From assembly GCF_001027285.1 (NCBI RefSeq), contig NZ_CP011509.1, forward strand, positions 7,898,501 through 7,962,500: a stretch of DNA of 64,000 bases, read 5' to 3'. The notes beneath the pieces are model-generated. The model was not told the DNA's origin. It did not search any database and worked only from the letters and a program-made list of their open reading frames with translations. A program made the position numbers and the translations under genes. Of this stretch, positions 19,724-30,445 are shown one piece after another. This DNA comes from Archangium gephyra (GTDB lineage Bacteria; Myxococcota; Myxococcia; Myxococcales; Myxococcaceae). Within the stretch, counting starts at the first letter, position 1. Every line of letters begins with the position of its first letter.

Positions 19724-20848
19724 TTAGAAGTTGGCCTGGTGGCAGAGGAAGTTGCCCTGCGTGAAGTAGAAGCCGGTCGAGACGGAGGTCGCTGATGAGG
19801 GGTGGCAGAGACTCACGGTGAGCTCGGCGCGCTCCCGGTTGGTCCCCGACACGATGTAGTTGCCCGAGGACATCATCAGCGTGGATGCGCTCAAGACCGT
19901 GCCATTGACCCGCACGTAGAAGAAGCCGTTCACCTCACCGGCGGTCATCGGGAAGGGCCTGCTGGAGTACGCGGAGAGGGCAATCTTCACGCGCTTGGGT
20001 GTCGTCGTCGTCCCGCAGTAGGACGTGTCCGTCACGGCGCTCACCAGCCGGGCGTTGTAGAGGATGGGTCCCGTGGTGCCGAGATCACCCTTGTTCGTGA
20101 AGTTCAGGTAGTTGTCGCAAATAGGGGCCGGGAGCGGCGTGCACTGACCCGTGCTGCAGAAGTGCGTGCCGTAGTCGCACGTCGACTGGCCCTCTCCCGA
20201 GCAGGGAGCACCGGTGCCGCCCCACCTCTGGCACTGTCCCGTCGCCGTCTCGCAAATCAGCCCCGAGGCACAGTCCGTATCCTTCGTGCACTTGGGCGTG
20301 CACACCTTGTCCGGGTTCGAGCACACCAGGTCAGAAGTCCCGCGGTCGATGTTGCACAGCGTGTCCGTGGAGCACTTGCACACGAGCCGGGTGTCGAAGC
20401 CGCTCAGCGCATCGCAGGTCTTCGCGGAGTCCGGACAGTCCGCGGCGCTCGCGCACGTCCGCACGCACACCTTCGACGTGGGATGGCAGAGCTCCGCCGC
20501 CAGACAGTTCGAGTCGTCCGTGCACGACAGGTTCCTGTCCACCCCACCATCCTCTCCACCCCCATCCACCCCACCACCTCCATCACTCCCCCCATCCTCC
20601 CCACCCCCATCTCGCCCCCCATCCACCCCACCATCACTTCCACCTCCATCTCGCCCCCCATCTTCCCCACCCCCATCACTTCCCCCATCCGCCCTGGCCA
20701 CACACCGGCCTGTCGCCTGCTCGCACTGCTGACCCGCGCCACAGTCCGCATCCTGTGCGCACGTATCGTCGGGGCCGATGTCGATGGGACAGCCCGCCAT
20801 CACCACACCCACCACGGCGAGCATCCACCCGATCTTCCAAAGCTTCAT
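19724..20848 (-). CDS. Cys-rich surface lipoprotein with Gly/Asp linker
   Basis: This 374-residue protein has lipobox VVMAGC (Cys20). It is followed by a short Cys-rich motif (DTCAQDADCGAGQQCE), about 50 residues built of DGG units with Ser, Glu, Arg or Val, a second Cys-rich region of several C-x-DxDC-x-C repeats, and a C-terminal beta-rich domain (about residues 240-374). The ATG has GGAGGGGGAG upstream. The layout resembles myxobacterial surface lipoproteins in which a flexible linker lifts a domain off the outer membrane. The function is unknown. Confidence 0.75.
   Translation of the reverse strand: MKLWKIGWMLAVVGVVMAGCPIDIGPDDTCAQDADCGAGQQCEQATGRCVARADGGSDGGGEDGGRDGGGSDGGVDGGRDGGGEDGGSDGGGGVDGGGEDGGVDRNLSCTDDSNCLAAELCHPTSKVCVRTCASAADCPDSAKTCDALSGFDTRLVCKCSTDTLCNIDRGTSDLVCSNPDKVCTPKCTKDTDCASGLICETATGQCQRWGGTGAPCSGEGQSTCDYGTHFCSTGQCTPLPAPICDNYLNFTNKGDLGTTGPILYNARLVSAVTDTSYCGTTTTPKRVKIALSAYSSRPFPMTAGEVNGFFYVRVNGTVLSASTLMMSSGNYIVSGTNRERAELTVSLCHPSSATSVSTGFYFTQGNFLCHQANF
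20536..20694 (-). repeat. Imperfect repeat encoding the DGG linker
   Basis: A C-rich run of units like CCACCATC and CCCCCATC on the plus strand encodes the Gly/Asp linker of the lipoprotein. It is coding sequence, not a CRISPR or an intergenic satellite, and could change length by slippage. Confidence 0.65.
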
Positions 20849-21052
20849 GCTGACTCCCCCTCCGAGGGATCGCGTACGGCGTTCGAGCCCCGCTGCTACC
20901 ACACTCGCCTCCTTGGAGAAGAGGCCGGGCGATACCGTACTTCTGCGTATGTCCTGGTTTAAGTGTCTTGCTATCATTGCCTGCTCACGGGAATGGCGCC
21001 TGTTCCAGCCCACCCGCGCGAAACGCCCACGTTGAAAACAGAGGGGGTACGG

Positions 21053-24000
21053 ATGAGACAGCCAGACGCATGGAGGGCAGCCACACGCTGCCTGGTGATG
21101 GGATTGTGGGTGCTGGCGGGTTGTGGCCAGGAGGACCTGCCCGCGGACACAGCGCCCTTACGGAGCAGCACGGCGGCGCTGGAGGAGTCCGGACCGGATC
21201 TGATCGTCACGGAGGTGCGGGGCCCGGCCAGTGTGAGTATCGGACACGACTTCACGGCCACCGTGAAGGTGTGCAACCAGGGCACCGCCACGAGCTCCAA
21301 CTGGCCGCGGGTGGAGCTGTTCCTGTCCATGGATGCCTCGTTGACGCTCCCGGACCCGAACGCCCCACCGGACTCGCCGGTGGACCAGGTGTCGCTCGGG
21401 TTCACGGACCTGTACCTGTCCCTGCAGCCCGGGCAGTGCGAGCGCCTGAGCCTGTCCGTCAACGCTTCCCTGCCACCCGCGGCGCAGGACGAGGGTGCGT
21501 ACTACCTGGCGGCCGCCATCGACACGACCCAGGCCGAGCAGGAGTCGCGCGAGGACAACAACATCCTCGTGGGCGGCTTGATGGGTGTGGGCTCCCGGCC
21601 GGACCTCGTGGTGACCGGGGTGAGCGCGCCGCCCAGCACGAGGAATGGAGACGCCTTCTTCGCCGCCGTGACGGTGTGCAACCAGGGCACGGCCTCCACC
21701 TCGGCGGGCTCCTCCTATCCTTACAACGGCTCCCGGGTGGAGCTGTTCCTGTCCACGGATGCCGAGCTGACGCCGCCAGAGCCGGGCAGCCCGTCTCCGA
21801 GCACCCCCACGGACCAGGTGTCCATCGGGTATGCGGCGCTGGAGACGCTCCAACCGGGGCAGTGTGTGAAGAAGGCCGTGCCCGCCACCACCACCCTGCC
21901 GCCCGCTGCGCAGGCAGACGGTGCGTACTACCTGGTGGCCGCCGTCGACACGACGCACCTGGAGCAGGAGCTGCGGGAGGACAACAACGTCCACGTGAGC
22001 GGCCTGTTGGGCGTGGGCAATCGGCCAGACCTCGTGGTGACCGAGGTGCGGGGCCCGGCCAACGTCAGGCCCTGGCAGGGCTTCACGGCCTCGGTGAAGG
22101 TGTGCAACCAGGGCACGGCCTCCACCAGTGGCTCCACTCAAGCGCGGGTGGATCTGTTCCTGTTGGCGGACGCGACGCTCTCGATGCCGGTCCCCGGTGA
22201 ACCCATGGATCCGATGCCCATCGAATCCGTGGAGCTGGAACAGCCCCTGTCCCCCGGGCAGTGCGTGACGAAGAGCCTTCGCGCTTCCGCCGCCCCGCCA
22301 TCCGGTGGCTCGGGTGATGGCGCGTACTACCTGGCGGCCGCCGTCGACACGGACCAGGTCGAGCAGGAATTGCGTGAGGACAACAACGTCCGCGTGGGCG
22401 GCTTGATGGGCGTGGGCCAGGGGCCGGATCTCGTGGTGACCGAGGTGAAGGCCCCCTCCAATGTCTGGCTGGGCCAGGACTTCATCGCCGCGGTGAAGGT
22501 GTGCAACCAGGGCACCTCCGCGACCAACAGCTACTACCCCCGCGCACGCCTCGAGCTGTACCTGTCCATGGACACCGAGCTGTCGCTGCCGGACCCCTAC
22601 ATGCCCTCGGGCACGCCCACGGACCAGCACCTCATCGCGGAACTGGAGCTGGACACGCTGTACGAGGGCCAGTGCGTGACGAAGAACGTGCCCGCCCACG
22701 CCTGGACGCCGCAAGCAGCGCAGGGCGAGGGTGCGTACTACCTGGCGGCCGCCATCGACACGAACCAGGTCGAGCAGGAGCTGCGCGAGGACAACAACGT
22801 CCTCGTGGGCGATCTGATGGGCGTGGGCCACCGAGCCGACCTCGTGGTGACCGGGCTGAGCGCGCCGCCCAGCGCGTGGCACGGCCAGCCCTTCGAGGCC
22901 TCGGTGCGGGTGTGCAACCAGGGCACCGACTCCACCCAGGGCTCCTCCTACGGCAGGCCGCGAGTGGAGCTGTTCCTGTCCACGGAGGCCGATCCGATCC
23001 TGCCCTCCCCGGGCATGCCGGTGGATGACCCACGGGAGATCGGATTCGTGGAGCTGGAGCAGGCCCTGGAGCCGGGGCAGTGCGTGACGGAGCGCGTGCT
23101 CGCCTCCGCGCACCCGCCCCCCACGATGCTGAATTACGGGGCGTACTACCTGGTGGCCGCCGTCGACACGGAGCACGACGTGGAGGAGTTGCGCGAGGAC
23201 AACAACGTCTTCCTGGGTGGGCGGATGGGCGTGGGTTACCGCTCGGACCTCGTGGTGACCGAGCTGAGTGGCCCGGCCAGTCTGCGGCCCCACCGTGACT
23301 TCCTGGCCACGGCGAAGGTGTGCAACCAGGGCACCAGCTCCTCCAGCGGCTCCGCACGGCTCGGGCTCATCCTGTCGATGGATGCCGAGCTGACGCCGCC
23401 GGGCCCCTCCTCTCCGGACATGCTGGAGGACCAGGTCACTATCGGACACGTGGACCTGTACCAGTCCCTGCAGCCGGGGCAGTGCGTGACGAAGCGCGTG
23501 CCCGGCTACGCCATGCCGCCGCCCGCGGCGCAAGGGTATGACGGCGCGTACTACCTCGCGGCCGCCATCGACACGGAGCATGACGACGTCGAGCTCCGGG
23601 AGGACAACAACGTCTTCGTGGGCGGCCTGGTGGGCGTGGGCGACCGGCCGGACCTCGTGGTGACCGAGCTGCGCGGCCCGGCGAGCCTGTCCCCCGGCCA
23701 GGACTTCCTCGCCTCGGTGAAGGTGTGCAACCAGGGCACCACCTCCGCCAACGGCGGCTACTCCAGCATGCGCCTCGAGCTGTTCCTGTCCATGGACAGC
23801 GAGCTGACGCCGCCGGGCCCGTCCATGCCCTCTTCGGGTATGCCGGAGGACCAGATCTCCATCGGCCATGTGGAGCTGGACACGCTGTATGAGGGCCAGT
23901 GCGTGACGAAGAGCGTGGAGGCCTTCGCCGCCCTGCCGCCCGCGGCACCGGGAGACGGCGCGTACTACCTGGCCGCCGCCGTCGACTCGACCCGCGCCGC

Positions 24001-25333
24001 GCTGGAGCTGCGGGAGGACAACAACGTGTTCGTGAGCGGTCTGGTGGGCGTGGGCCACCTCTCCGACTTCGTGGTGACCGAGCTGAGCGTGCCGGCCAAC
24101 CTGCGCTACAGCCAGGACTTCACGGCCAGCGTGAAGGTGTGCAACCAGGGCACGACCACCCCCAGTGGTGGCTCCCATCCCTCCTACGGCACTCCGCGGG
24201 TGGAGCTGTTCCTGTCGATGGACACCGAGCTGACGCTGCCGGGTCCGTACTCGCCCTACCCGAGTGGCTCGAACGACGACCAGCGGTCCATCGGCTGGGT
24301 GGACCTGGACCAGCCCATGTACCCGGGCCAGTGCGTGACGCAGAGCATTCAAGCCTCGGCCTGGCTGCCGCAAGCGGCGCGGGGAGAGGGCACGTACTAC
24401 CTGGCGGCCGCCGTCGACACGAACCAGGCCGCGCCGGAACTGCGCGAGGACAACAACGTCCGAGTGAGCGGCCCGGTGGGAGTGGGCGACCGGCCGGACC
24501 TCGTGGTGACCGGAGTGAGCGCGCCGGCCAACCTCGAACCGGGCCAGGACTTCACGGCCTCGGTGGAGGTGTGCAACCAGGGCACCAGCGCCACCTCCTC
24601 CTCGTCGCGCCTCGACCTGTTCCTGTCGATGGACACCGAGCTGACCTTGCCGGACCCGGCCTTCCCCTCCCCGGGCACGCCCATGGACCAGGCCACCGCC
24701 GGGTTCGTGGAGCTCAACCCGCCCCTGGCTCCCGGGCAGTGCGTGACGAAGAGCGTACCGGCCACCGCCACGCGGCCACCGGACGCCCAGGGAGATGGCG
24801 CGTTCCACCTGATCGCCGCCATCGACACGACCCGGACCGAGCAGGAGCTGCGCGAGGACAACAACCTCCACGTGGGCGGCCTGGTGGGCGTGGGTAACCG
24901 GCCGGACCTCGTGGTGACCGGAGTGGACGCGCCGGCCAATCTCGAGCCCGGGCAGTCCTTCACGGCCCTGGTGGAGGTGTGCAACCAGGGCACCGCGCCC
25001 ATCGACGGCGGCTCCTACTTCGGGCCTCGGGTGGAGCTGTTCTTGTCGATGGACACCGAGCTGACGCTGCGGGACCCGTTCATGCCCTCTCCGGGTACGC
25101 CCATGGACCAGGCCTCCCTCGGGTACGTGGAGCTGAACCAGTCCCTGTATCCGGGGCAGTGCGTGACGGAGAGCGTGGAGGCCTTCGCCTCGCTGCCGCC
25201 CGCGGCGGAGGGAGACGGCGTGTACTACCTGGTGGCCGCCGTCGACTCGTACCAGCACCAGCAGGAGCTGCGGGAGGACAACAACGTCCACGTGGGCGGG
25301 CTGATCCACGTGGGCGCCTTGCCCGCACCTTGA
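21053..25333 (+). CDS. Secreted lipoprotein with ten CARDB domains
   Basis: This 1426-residue protein has a lipobox signal (LWVLAGCGQ, Cys24) and then ten tandem CARDB-like adhesion domains of about 135-145 residues. Each begins PDLVVT (or a close variant) and carries a VCNQGT motif, an ELFLSMD-like strand, PGQC or EGQC, and an AYYLAAAVDT...LREDNN ending. The Cys of VCNQGT and the Cys of GQC recur in every domain, which suggests one disulphide per domain. The ATG at 21053 is chosen because the signal peptide starts there. It is likely a long surface fibre or adhesin; the ligand is unknown. Confidence 0.85.
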   Translation: MRQPDAWRAATRCLVMGLWVLAGCGQEDLPADTAPLRSSTAALEESGPDLIVTEVRGPASVSIGHDFTATVKVCNQGTATSSNWPRVELFLSMDASLTLPDPNAPPDSPVDQVSLGFTDLYLSLQPGQCERLSLSVNASLPPAAQDEGAYYLAAAIDTTQAEQESREDNNILVGGLMGVGSRPDLVVTGVSAPPSTRNGDAFFAAVTVCNQGTASTSAGSSYPYNGSRVELFLSTDAELTPPEPGSPSPSTPTDQVSIGYAALETLQPGQCVKKAVPATTTLPPAAQADGAYYLVAAVDTTHLEQELREDNNVHVSGLLGVGNRPDLVVTEVRGPANVRPWQGFTASVKVCNQGTASTSGSTQARVDLFLLADATLSMPVPGEPMDPMPIESVELEQPLSPGQCVTKSLRASAAPPSGGSGDGAYYLAAAVDTDQVEQELREDNNVRVGGLMGVGQGPDLVVTEVKAPSNVWLGQDFIAAVKVCNQGTSATNSYYPRARLELYLSMDTELSLPDPYMPSGTPTDQHLIAELELDTLYEGQCVTKNVPAHAWTPQAAQGEGAYYLAAAIDTNQVEQELREDNNVLVGDLMGVGHRADLVVTGLSAPPSAWHGQPFEASVRVCNQGTDSTQGSSYGRPRVELFLSTEADPILPSPGMPVDDPREIGFVELEQALEPGQCVTERVLASAHPPPTMLNYGAYYLVAAVDTEHDVEELREDNNVFLGGRMGVGYRSDLVVTELSGPASLRPHRDFLATAKVCNQGTSSSSGSARLGLILSMDAELTPPGPSSPDMLEDQVTIGHVDLYQSLQPGQCVTKRVPGYAMPPPAAQGYDGAYYLAAAIDTEHDDVELREDNNVFVGGLVGVGDRPDLVVTELRGPASLSPGQDFLASVKVCNQGTTSANGGYSSMRLELFLSMDSELTPPGPSMPSSGMPEDQISIGHVELDTLYEGQCVTKSVEAFAALPPAAPGDGAYYLAAAVDSTRAALELREDNNVFVSGLVGVGHLSDFVVTELSVPANLRYSQDFTASVKVCNQGTTTPSGGSHPSYGTPRVELFLSMDTELTLPGPYSPYPSGSNDDQRSIGWVDLDQPMYPGQCVTQSIQASAWLPQAARGEGTYYLAAAVDTNQAAPELREDNNVRVSGPVGVGDRPDLVVTGVSAPANLEPGQDFTASVEVCNQGTSATSSSSRLDLFLSMDTELTLPDPAFPSPGTPMDQATAGFVELNPPLAPGQCVTKSVPATATRPPDAQGDGAFHLIAAIDTTRTEQELREDNNLHVGGLVGVGNRPDLVVTGVDAPANLEPGQSFTALVEVCNQGTAPIDGGSYFGPRVELFLSMDTELTLRDPFMPSPGTPMDQASLGYVELNQSLYPGQCVTESVEAFASLPPAAEGDGVYYLVAAVDSYQHQQELREDNNVHVGGLIHVGALPAP
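21194..25318 (+). repeat. Ten tandem CARDB-coding repeats
   Basis: Units of roughly 400-420 bases each start near CCGGACCTCGTGGTGACC. First and second unit starts (21194 and 21599) are 405 bases apart. The high similarity makes this a likely site of recombination between repeats. Confidence 0.8.
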
Positions 25334-25379
25334 AGTCCGCCCCACTTCGGTAGGCCCACGGGCAGGCATGCGAGCGGCT

Positions 25380-25420
25380 CGCCAGGAGAGGTGTCGAGGA
25401 AGGCACACCTTCTCCTGGCG
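25380..25420 (+). terminator. Long hairpin after the CARDB gene
   Basis: CGCCAGGAGAGGTGT (25380-25394) pairs with ACACCTTCTCCTGGCG (25405-25420), 15 pairs with one bulged base, 46 bases after the stop. There is no T tract. Confidence 0.6.
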
Positions 25421-25471
25421 CATGACCCTGCACACCCTTCACGGCATCCCCATTCCGCTTGGGAGGAGCCA

Positions 25472-27352
25472 TTGGGGTCCCAAAGCTTCCAACTCACCCT
25501 CGGTGCACGCCTGCTCGAGAACGGCCGCACGCATTTCCGGGTCTGGGCACCCCGGCGCCGGCGGGTGGACGTCTGTGTCCACGAGCCAGGTGGTCTGCGC
25601 TACCTGCCGCTCGAGCAGACGGGAGGCGGCTATTACGAAGGCACGCTCGCCGTCCCGCCAGGCAGCCTCTACAAGTACCGGCTGGACGGTGGCGAGGCCT
25701 TCCCGGACCCCTGCTCCCGCTTCCAGCCCGAGGGCCCGCATGGCCCCTCGCAGGTGGTGGATCCCACCCGCTATGCCTGGAAGGACGAGGGGTGGCCAGG
25801 CATCACCGTGAAGGGCCAGGTCCTCTACGAGCTGCACGTGGGCACCTTCACGCCCGAGGGCACCTACGAGGCGGCGGCCCGGAAGCTGCCGCTGCTCAAG
25901 GAGCTGGGCGTCACCACGCTGGAGCTGATGCCGCTGCACACCTGCCCCGGCCGCTTCAACTGGGGCTATGACGGCGCGCAGCTCTACGCGCCCCACCCGG
26001 CCTACGGGAGCCCGGACGCGCTGCGGCGCCTGGTGGACGAGGCCCACCGTCTGGGGCTCGGTATCATCCTGGACGTCGTCTACAACCACCTCGGGCCGGA
26101 CGGGAACTACCTGTCCCAGTACTCCGAGGGCTACTTCAACAAGAAGTACCCCAACGAGTGGGGAGACCCGACCAACTTCGATGACGGAGAGGCGGCCGGC
26201 CCGTCGCGCGACTTCTTCATCCAGAACGCCTGTTATTGGGTGTCCGAGTACCACTTCGACGGGCTGCGCGTGGACGCCACGCAGAGCCTGTACGACGCCT
26301 CGCCGCGGAACATCGTCGGGGAGCTCGTCGAGCGGGTGCGCGAGGCGGCGGGGAAGCGGCGCCTCCTCATCATCGGCGAGAACGAGCCCCAGGATGTGAA
26401 GCTGGTGAAGCCTCCCACCGAGGGAGGCTACGGCGTGGATGCCCTCTGGGTGGATGACTTCCACCACTCGGCGAAGGTGGCGGCGACGGGCCGCTCCGAG
26501 GCCTACCTGCAGGACTACTGCGGCACGGCCCAGGAGCTGCTGTCGTGCGTGCTGCGCAACTCCCTGTACCAGGGGCAGTACTACCAGTGGCAGAAGAAGC
26601 CCCGGGGCACGCCGCTGCTGCGCACGGAGGCGAAGCACGTCGTCTTCTACCTGCAGAACCATGATCAGCTCGCCAACGCCCTCAAGGGTGAGCGGCTGCA
26701 CCAGCAGGTGGGGCCGGCGCGGGCCCGGGCGCTGACGACGTTCCTCCTGCTGCTGCCGCAGACGCCCATGCTCTTCATGGGGCAGGAGTTCTTCGCCTCC
26801 TCGCCCTTCCTCTACTTCGTGGACCACCCCGCGGAGCTGCAGGAGCTGGTGCGCAAGGGCCGCAATGACTTCCTCTCCCAGTTCCCCAGTGCCCGCCACG
26901 CGCTGGAGGAAGAGGGATACCGGGTGCCCTTCGGGGAGGAGGCCTTCCGGCTGTCCAAGCTGGACTGGTCCGAGCGCGAGAAGAACGCCTGGGCCCTGGC
27001 GCTGCACCAGGATCTGCTGAAGCTGCGGCGGGAGGATCCGGTGTTCGCGGCGCAGGACCGGAGGAACCTCGCGGGGGCGGTGCTGTCGCCGCACGCGCTG
27101 GTGCTGCGCTATTTCGGGAGCGGGCAGGAGGGCGACCGCCTGGTGCTGCTGAACCTGGGGGCGGAGCTGGAGGTGGCTCCGTGCCCCGAGCCGCTGCTGG
27201 CGCCACCTCCGGGAAATAAGTGGAGGCTCCTGCTGACTTCTGAGCAGGTCCGCTACGGCGGAATGGGAAGCCCCTCCTTCGCGGACGAGACGCGCATGAG
27301 GGTGCCTGGACAGACATCGCTCGTGCTCGCGAGCGAGGAGACGAAGACGTGA
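25472..27352 (+). CDS. treZ: Malto-oligosyltrehalose trehalohydrolase
   Basis: This 626-residue GH13 enzyme releases trehalose from maltooligosyl-trehalose. An N-terminal CBM48-like domain ([15 protein letters not shown]) precedes the barrel. The catalytic regions are GLRVDATQ (nucleophile Asp), IIGENEP (acid Glu) and NHDQ (transition-state Asp), with [14 protein letters not shown] as region I. The start is a TTG at 25472, chosen because GGAGGAG stands just before it and the protein then begins [15 protein letters not shown] treY gene is not in the window. It overlaps the next gene by four bases. Confidence 0.9.
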   Translation: MGSQSFQLTLGARLLENGRTHFRVWAPRRRRVDVCVHEPGGLRYLPLEQTGGGYYEGTLAVPPGSLYKYRLDGGEAFPDPCSRFQPEGPHGPSQVVDPTRYAWKDEGWPGITVKGQVLYELHVGTFTPEGTYEAAARKLPLLKELGVTTLELMPLHTCPGRFNWGYDGAQLYAPHPAYGSPDALRRLVDEAHRLGLGIILDVVYNHLGPDGNYLSQYSEGYFNKKYPNEWGDPTNFDDGEAAGPSRDFFIQNACYWVSEYHFDGLRVDATQSLYDASPRNIVGELVERVREAAGKRRLLIIGENEPQDVKLVKPPTEGGYGVDALWVDDFHHSAKVAATGRSEAYLQDYCGTAQELLSCVLRNSLYQGQYYQWQKKPRGTPLLRTEAKHVVFYLQNHDQLANALKGERLHQQVGPARARALTTFLLLLPQTPMLFMGQEFFASSPFLYFVDHPAELQELVRKGRNDFLSQFPSARHALEEEGYRVPFGEEAFRLSKLDWSEREKNAWALALHQDLLKLRREDPVFAAQDRRNLAGAVLSPHALVLRYFGSGQEGDRLVLLNLGAELEVAPCPEPLLAPPPGNKWRLLLTSEQVRYGGMGSPSFADETRMRVPGQTSLVLASEETKT

Positions 27353-29385
27353 CCCCTGGAACGGACTGCCCCTCTCTGCCCCGGCTCGCCTTCGAGTGGC
27401 CCACGGGCGCGGACTTCTCGGACGTCATCACCCGCGAGTGGCTCGTGAGCAACGGGCGAGGCGGGTATGCCTCGAGCACGGTGGCGCGGTGCAACACGCG
27501 GCGCTACCACGGGCTGTTCATTCCCGGCCTGGAGAAGCGTGGCCGGACGGTGATGCTGGCGCGGCTGGGCGAGCAGGCCATGGTGGGAGGCCGCGCCTAC
27601 CGGCTGGACGCGGAGGAGCGCGTGGACGGGACGCAGGTGTCCGAGGGCGCCACGCTGCTGCGCGGCTTCCACCTGGACGGCCTGGTGCCGCACTGGGTCT
27701 ACCAGGTGGGCGAGGCGCGCTTCCAACGCAAGCTGGCGCTGGTGCATGGGGAGAACACGCTCGTCATCCTGTGGGAGCACGTGTCGGGTCCGGAGGTGAC
27801 GCTGCGGCTGCGCCCCTTCCCGGCCCTGCGCATGCACGACGACAAGCTGCACCACGCGTTGCTCGAGCCCGTCATGCACCTGAAGGGCTCGCGCGTGGAG
27901 CTGCGGGCCACGGACGACGCGCCGCCCATGCGGATGCGCATCTACTCGCCCTGCCCGGCGCCGTTCGTGAGTCTGGGCGAGACGAGCGCGCCGCAGTTCT
28001 ACCGGGTGGAGAAGGCGCGCGGGTACGACTACCAGGAGACGCTGGCGAGCCCGGGCTACTTCGAGTGCACCCTGCGGCCGGGCGAGCACCTGGCGATGGG
28101 CGTCACCACGGAGGACTGGGCCGTGCTGGAGCGGGATCCGGTGGAGACGCTGTCGCTGGAGTACGAACGCGAGCGGCGGCTGCTGGTGCGGGTACCGGAG
28201 GAGGCGCGCTCGGGCGTGCCGGCGCGGCTGGTGCTGGCGGCGGACCAGTTCATCATCGACCCGATGCGCCCCGCGGACGACGCCTGGGCGCGCGCGGTGG
28301 GCCAGGACGCGCGCTCGGTGATCGCCGGCTACCACTGGTTCACCGACTGGGGCCGGGACACGATGATCTCCCTGGAGGGGCTGACGTTGTGCACGGGCCG
28401 GCCCCGTACGGCGGCGGCCATCCTGCGCACCTTCCAGCACTACGTGCGTGACGGCCTGCTGCCCAACCTCTTCCCCGAGGGCGGACACGAGGGCCTGTAC
28501 CACACGGCGGATGCGACCATGTGGTTCTTCCACGCGGTGGACCGCTACCTCGAGCATACGAAGGACGAGGAGCTGCTGCGGGACTTCTACCCGACGATGG
28601 CGGGCATCATCGAGCACCACCAGAAGGGCACGCGGCACAACATCCGCGTGGATCCAGCGGATGGCCTGCTGAGCCAGGGGCAGGAGGGCTACCAGCTCAC
28701 GTGGATGGACGCGAAGGTGGACGGCTGGGTGGTGACGCCGCGGCGCGGAAAGCCGGTGGAGATCAACGCGCTGTGGTTCAACGCGCTGCGGTTGATGGTG
28801 GAGTGGTCCGAGCGGCTGGGCAAGGACGCGAGGCCCTACGCGGCGGCGGCGGAGAAGGCCTACGGGAGCTTCAACCGGCGCTTCTGGAACGCCGCGAACG
28901 CATGCCTGTTCGACGTGGTGGATGGGGAGGGCGGGAAGGATGATCCGGCGGTGCGGCCCAACCAGGTGTTCGCCATCTCGCTGAAGTACCCGGTGTTGAG
29001 GCGGGACAAGTGGGAGCCGGTGCTGCAGAAGGTCCGCGAGGAGCTGCTGACGCCGGTGGGCCTGCGGAGCCTGGCGCCGGGGCATGTGGACTACAAGCCC
29101 AAGTACGACGGAGACCTGCGGGCGCGCGACGCGGCCTATCACCAGGGCACGGTGTGGGGCTGGCTGATCGGCCACTACGTGGACGCGACGCTGAAGGTGA
29201 ACACGGACAAGACGGCGGCGAGGGCCCTGCTCAAGGGACTCGAAGAGCACCTGGAGCACTCGGGCGTGGGGCAGATCAGCGAGATCTTCGACGCCACGGA
29301 GCCGTACCGGCCGCGCGGGTGCATCGCCCAGGCGTGGAGCGTGGCGGAGGCGCTCCGCGTCTTCCTGAAGACCGGCGTGCACTGA
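27349..29385 (+). CDS. Glycogen debranching enzyme (amylo-alpha-1,6-glucosidase)
   Basis: This 678-residue protein starts at GTG overlapping the treZ stop (GTGA). The N-terminal domain ([25 protein letters not shown]) and the C-terminal alpha/alpha barrel ([37 protein letters not shown]) are those of GDE_C/GH133 debranching enzymes. It would remove alpha-1,6 branches from glycogen, giving linear chains that feed the TreY/TreZ trehalose route, which explains the tight coupling with treZ. Confidence 0.9.
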   Translation: MTPGTDCPSLPRLAFEWPTGADFSDVITREWLVSNGRGGYASSTVARCNTRRYHGLFIPGLEKRGRTVMLARLGEQAMVGGRAYRLDAEERVDGTQVSEGATLLRGFHLDGLVPHWVYQVGEARFQRKLALVHGENTLVILWEHVSGPEVTLRLRPFPALRMHDDKLHHALLEPVMHLKGSRVELRATDDAPPMRMRIYSPCPAPFVSLGETSAPQFYRVEKARGYDYQETLASPGYFECTLRPGEHLAMGVTTEDWAVLERDPVETLSLEYERERRLLVRVPEEARSGVPARLVLAADQFIIDPMRPADDAWARAVGQDARSVIAGYHWFTDWGRDTMISLEGLTLCTGRPRTAAAILRTFQHYVRDGLLPNLFPEGGHEGLYHTADATMWFFHAVDRYLEHTKDEELLRDFYPTMAGIIEHHQKGTRHNIRVDPADGLLSQGQEGYQLTWMDAKVDGWVVTPRRGKPVEINALWFNALRLMVEWSERLGKDARPYAAAAEKAYGSFNRRFWNAANACLFDVVDGEGGKDDPAVRPNQVFAISLKYPVLRRDKWEPVLQKVREELLTPVGLRSLAPGHVDYKPKYDGDLRARDAAYHQGTVWGWLIGHYVDATLKVNTDKTAARALLKGLEEHLEHSGVGQISEIFDATEPYRPRGCIAQAWSVAEALRVFLKTGVH

Positions 29386-29440
29386 AGCTCCCGTCTGCTA
29401 GGGTGCCGGCTCTCCAACCCCGACCGGGAGCCCACCCTCC

Positions 29441-30400
29441 ATGGCCACCACCGAGCTCCGCACCCTCTACCCGCCCATCGAGCCCTACAACACCGGCCGC
29501 CTCCGCGTGTCCGACCTCCACGAGCTCTACTTCGAGGAGAGCGGCAACCCGAAGGGCAAGCCGGTGGTCTTCGTGCACGGTGGGCCCGGCAGCGGCACGG
29601 ATCCCAAGCAGCGGCGCTTCTTCGATCCGGCGGCGTACCGCATCGTCCTCTTCGACCAGCGCGGCTGTGGCAAGAGCACCCCCTTCGCGAGCGTGGAGGA
29701 GAACACCACCTGGCACCTGGTGGAGGACATGGAGACGCTGCGCCGCCACCTGGGCATCGAGAAGTGGCAGGTGTTCGGTGGCTCGTGGGGCAGCACGCTC
29801 GCACTCGCCTACGCGCAGAAGCACCCGGAGCATGTCTCGGAGCTGGTGCTGCGCGGCATCTTCCTGCTGCGCCAGCAGGAGATCCGCTGGTTCTACCAGC
29901 ACGGCGCGCACACCATCTTCCCGGACGCGTGGGAGGACTACCTCGCGCCCATCCCTCCCGAGGAGCGGGGAGACCTGGTCCAGGCCTACTACCGGCGGCT
30001 GATGGGGGACGATCCCAAGGTGCGCCAGGAGGCGGCGAGGGCCTGGAGCGTCTGGGAGGGCCGCACCAGCTACCTGGCGCCCAACGCGAACTACATCGCG
30101 CACCTGGGCGAGGACGACTTCTCGCTCGCCTTCGCGCGCATCGAGTGCCACTACTTCGTCAATCGCGCCTTCCTGCGCACCGACACGCAGCTGCTGGACG
30201 ACGTGCCTCGCATCCGCCACATCCCGGCCGTCATCGTCCAGGGCCGCTATGACATGTGCTGCCCCATGGACAGCGCCTGGGCGCTGCACAAGGCGTGGCC
30301 GGAGGCGGAGCTGAGGATCATCGCGGACGCGGGACACGCGGCCTTCGAGCCGGGCACCACCAGCGCGCTCGTCGAGGCCACGGACAAGTTCCGCCGGTAG
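29441..30400 (+). CDS. pip: Proline iminopeptidase
   Basis: This 319-residue alpha/beta hydrolase of the S33 family has an oxyanion motif HGGPGSG, a nucleophile elbow GGSWGS, an acid Asp in QGRYDMCCP and a His in DAGHAAFEP. FDQRGCGKSTPFA and LRGIFLLRQQEI are typical of Pip. It releases N-terminal proline from peptides. It is the last plus-strand core gene before the island; a palindromic repeat and the integrase remnant follow its stop. Confidence 0.93.
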   Translation: MATTELRTLYPPIEPYNTGRLRVSDLHELYFEESGNPKGKPVVFVHGGPGSGTDPKQRRFFDPAAYRIVLFDQRGCGKSTPFASVEENTTWHLVEDMETLRRHLGIEKWQVFGGSWGSTLALAYAQKHPEHVSELVLRGIFLLRQQEIRWFYQHGAHTIFPDAWEDYLAPIPPEERGDLVQAYYRRLMGDDPKVRQEAARAWSVWEGRTSYLAPNANYIAHLGEDDFSLAFARIECHYFVNRAFLRTDTQLLDDVPRIRHIPAVIVQGRYDMCCPMDSAWALHKAWPEAELRIIADAGHAAFEPGTTSALVEATDKFRR

Positions 30401-30412
30401 GCCGCACCGTTG

Positions 30413-30445
30413 CCCTCCCCCTCTCCCCTCGGGAGCGGGCGGGGG
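30413..30445. repeat. CCCTCTCCC-type palindromic repeat, divergent copy
   Basis: CCCTCCCCCTCTCCCCTCGG continues with GAGCGGGCGGGGG. It is 13 bases after the pip stop and has a changed right arm (GAGCGGG instead of GAGAGGG). Confidence 0.6.

Noticed and set aside
20536-20694. CRISPR-like array
   Set aside because: The units are short, imperfect and in frame as Gly/Asp codons; there are no spacers and no cas genes.
21158-25435. A 1425-codon open frame on the minus strand opposite the CARDB gene
   Set aside because: It is a shadow of the high-GC repeat gene. It has His/Arg/Gly-rich content, no domains and no ribosome site, while the plus frame has a signal peptide and ten clear domains.
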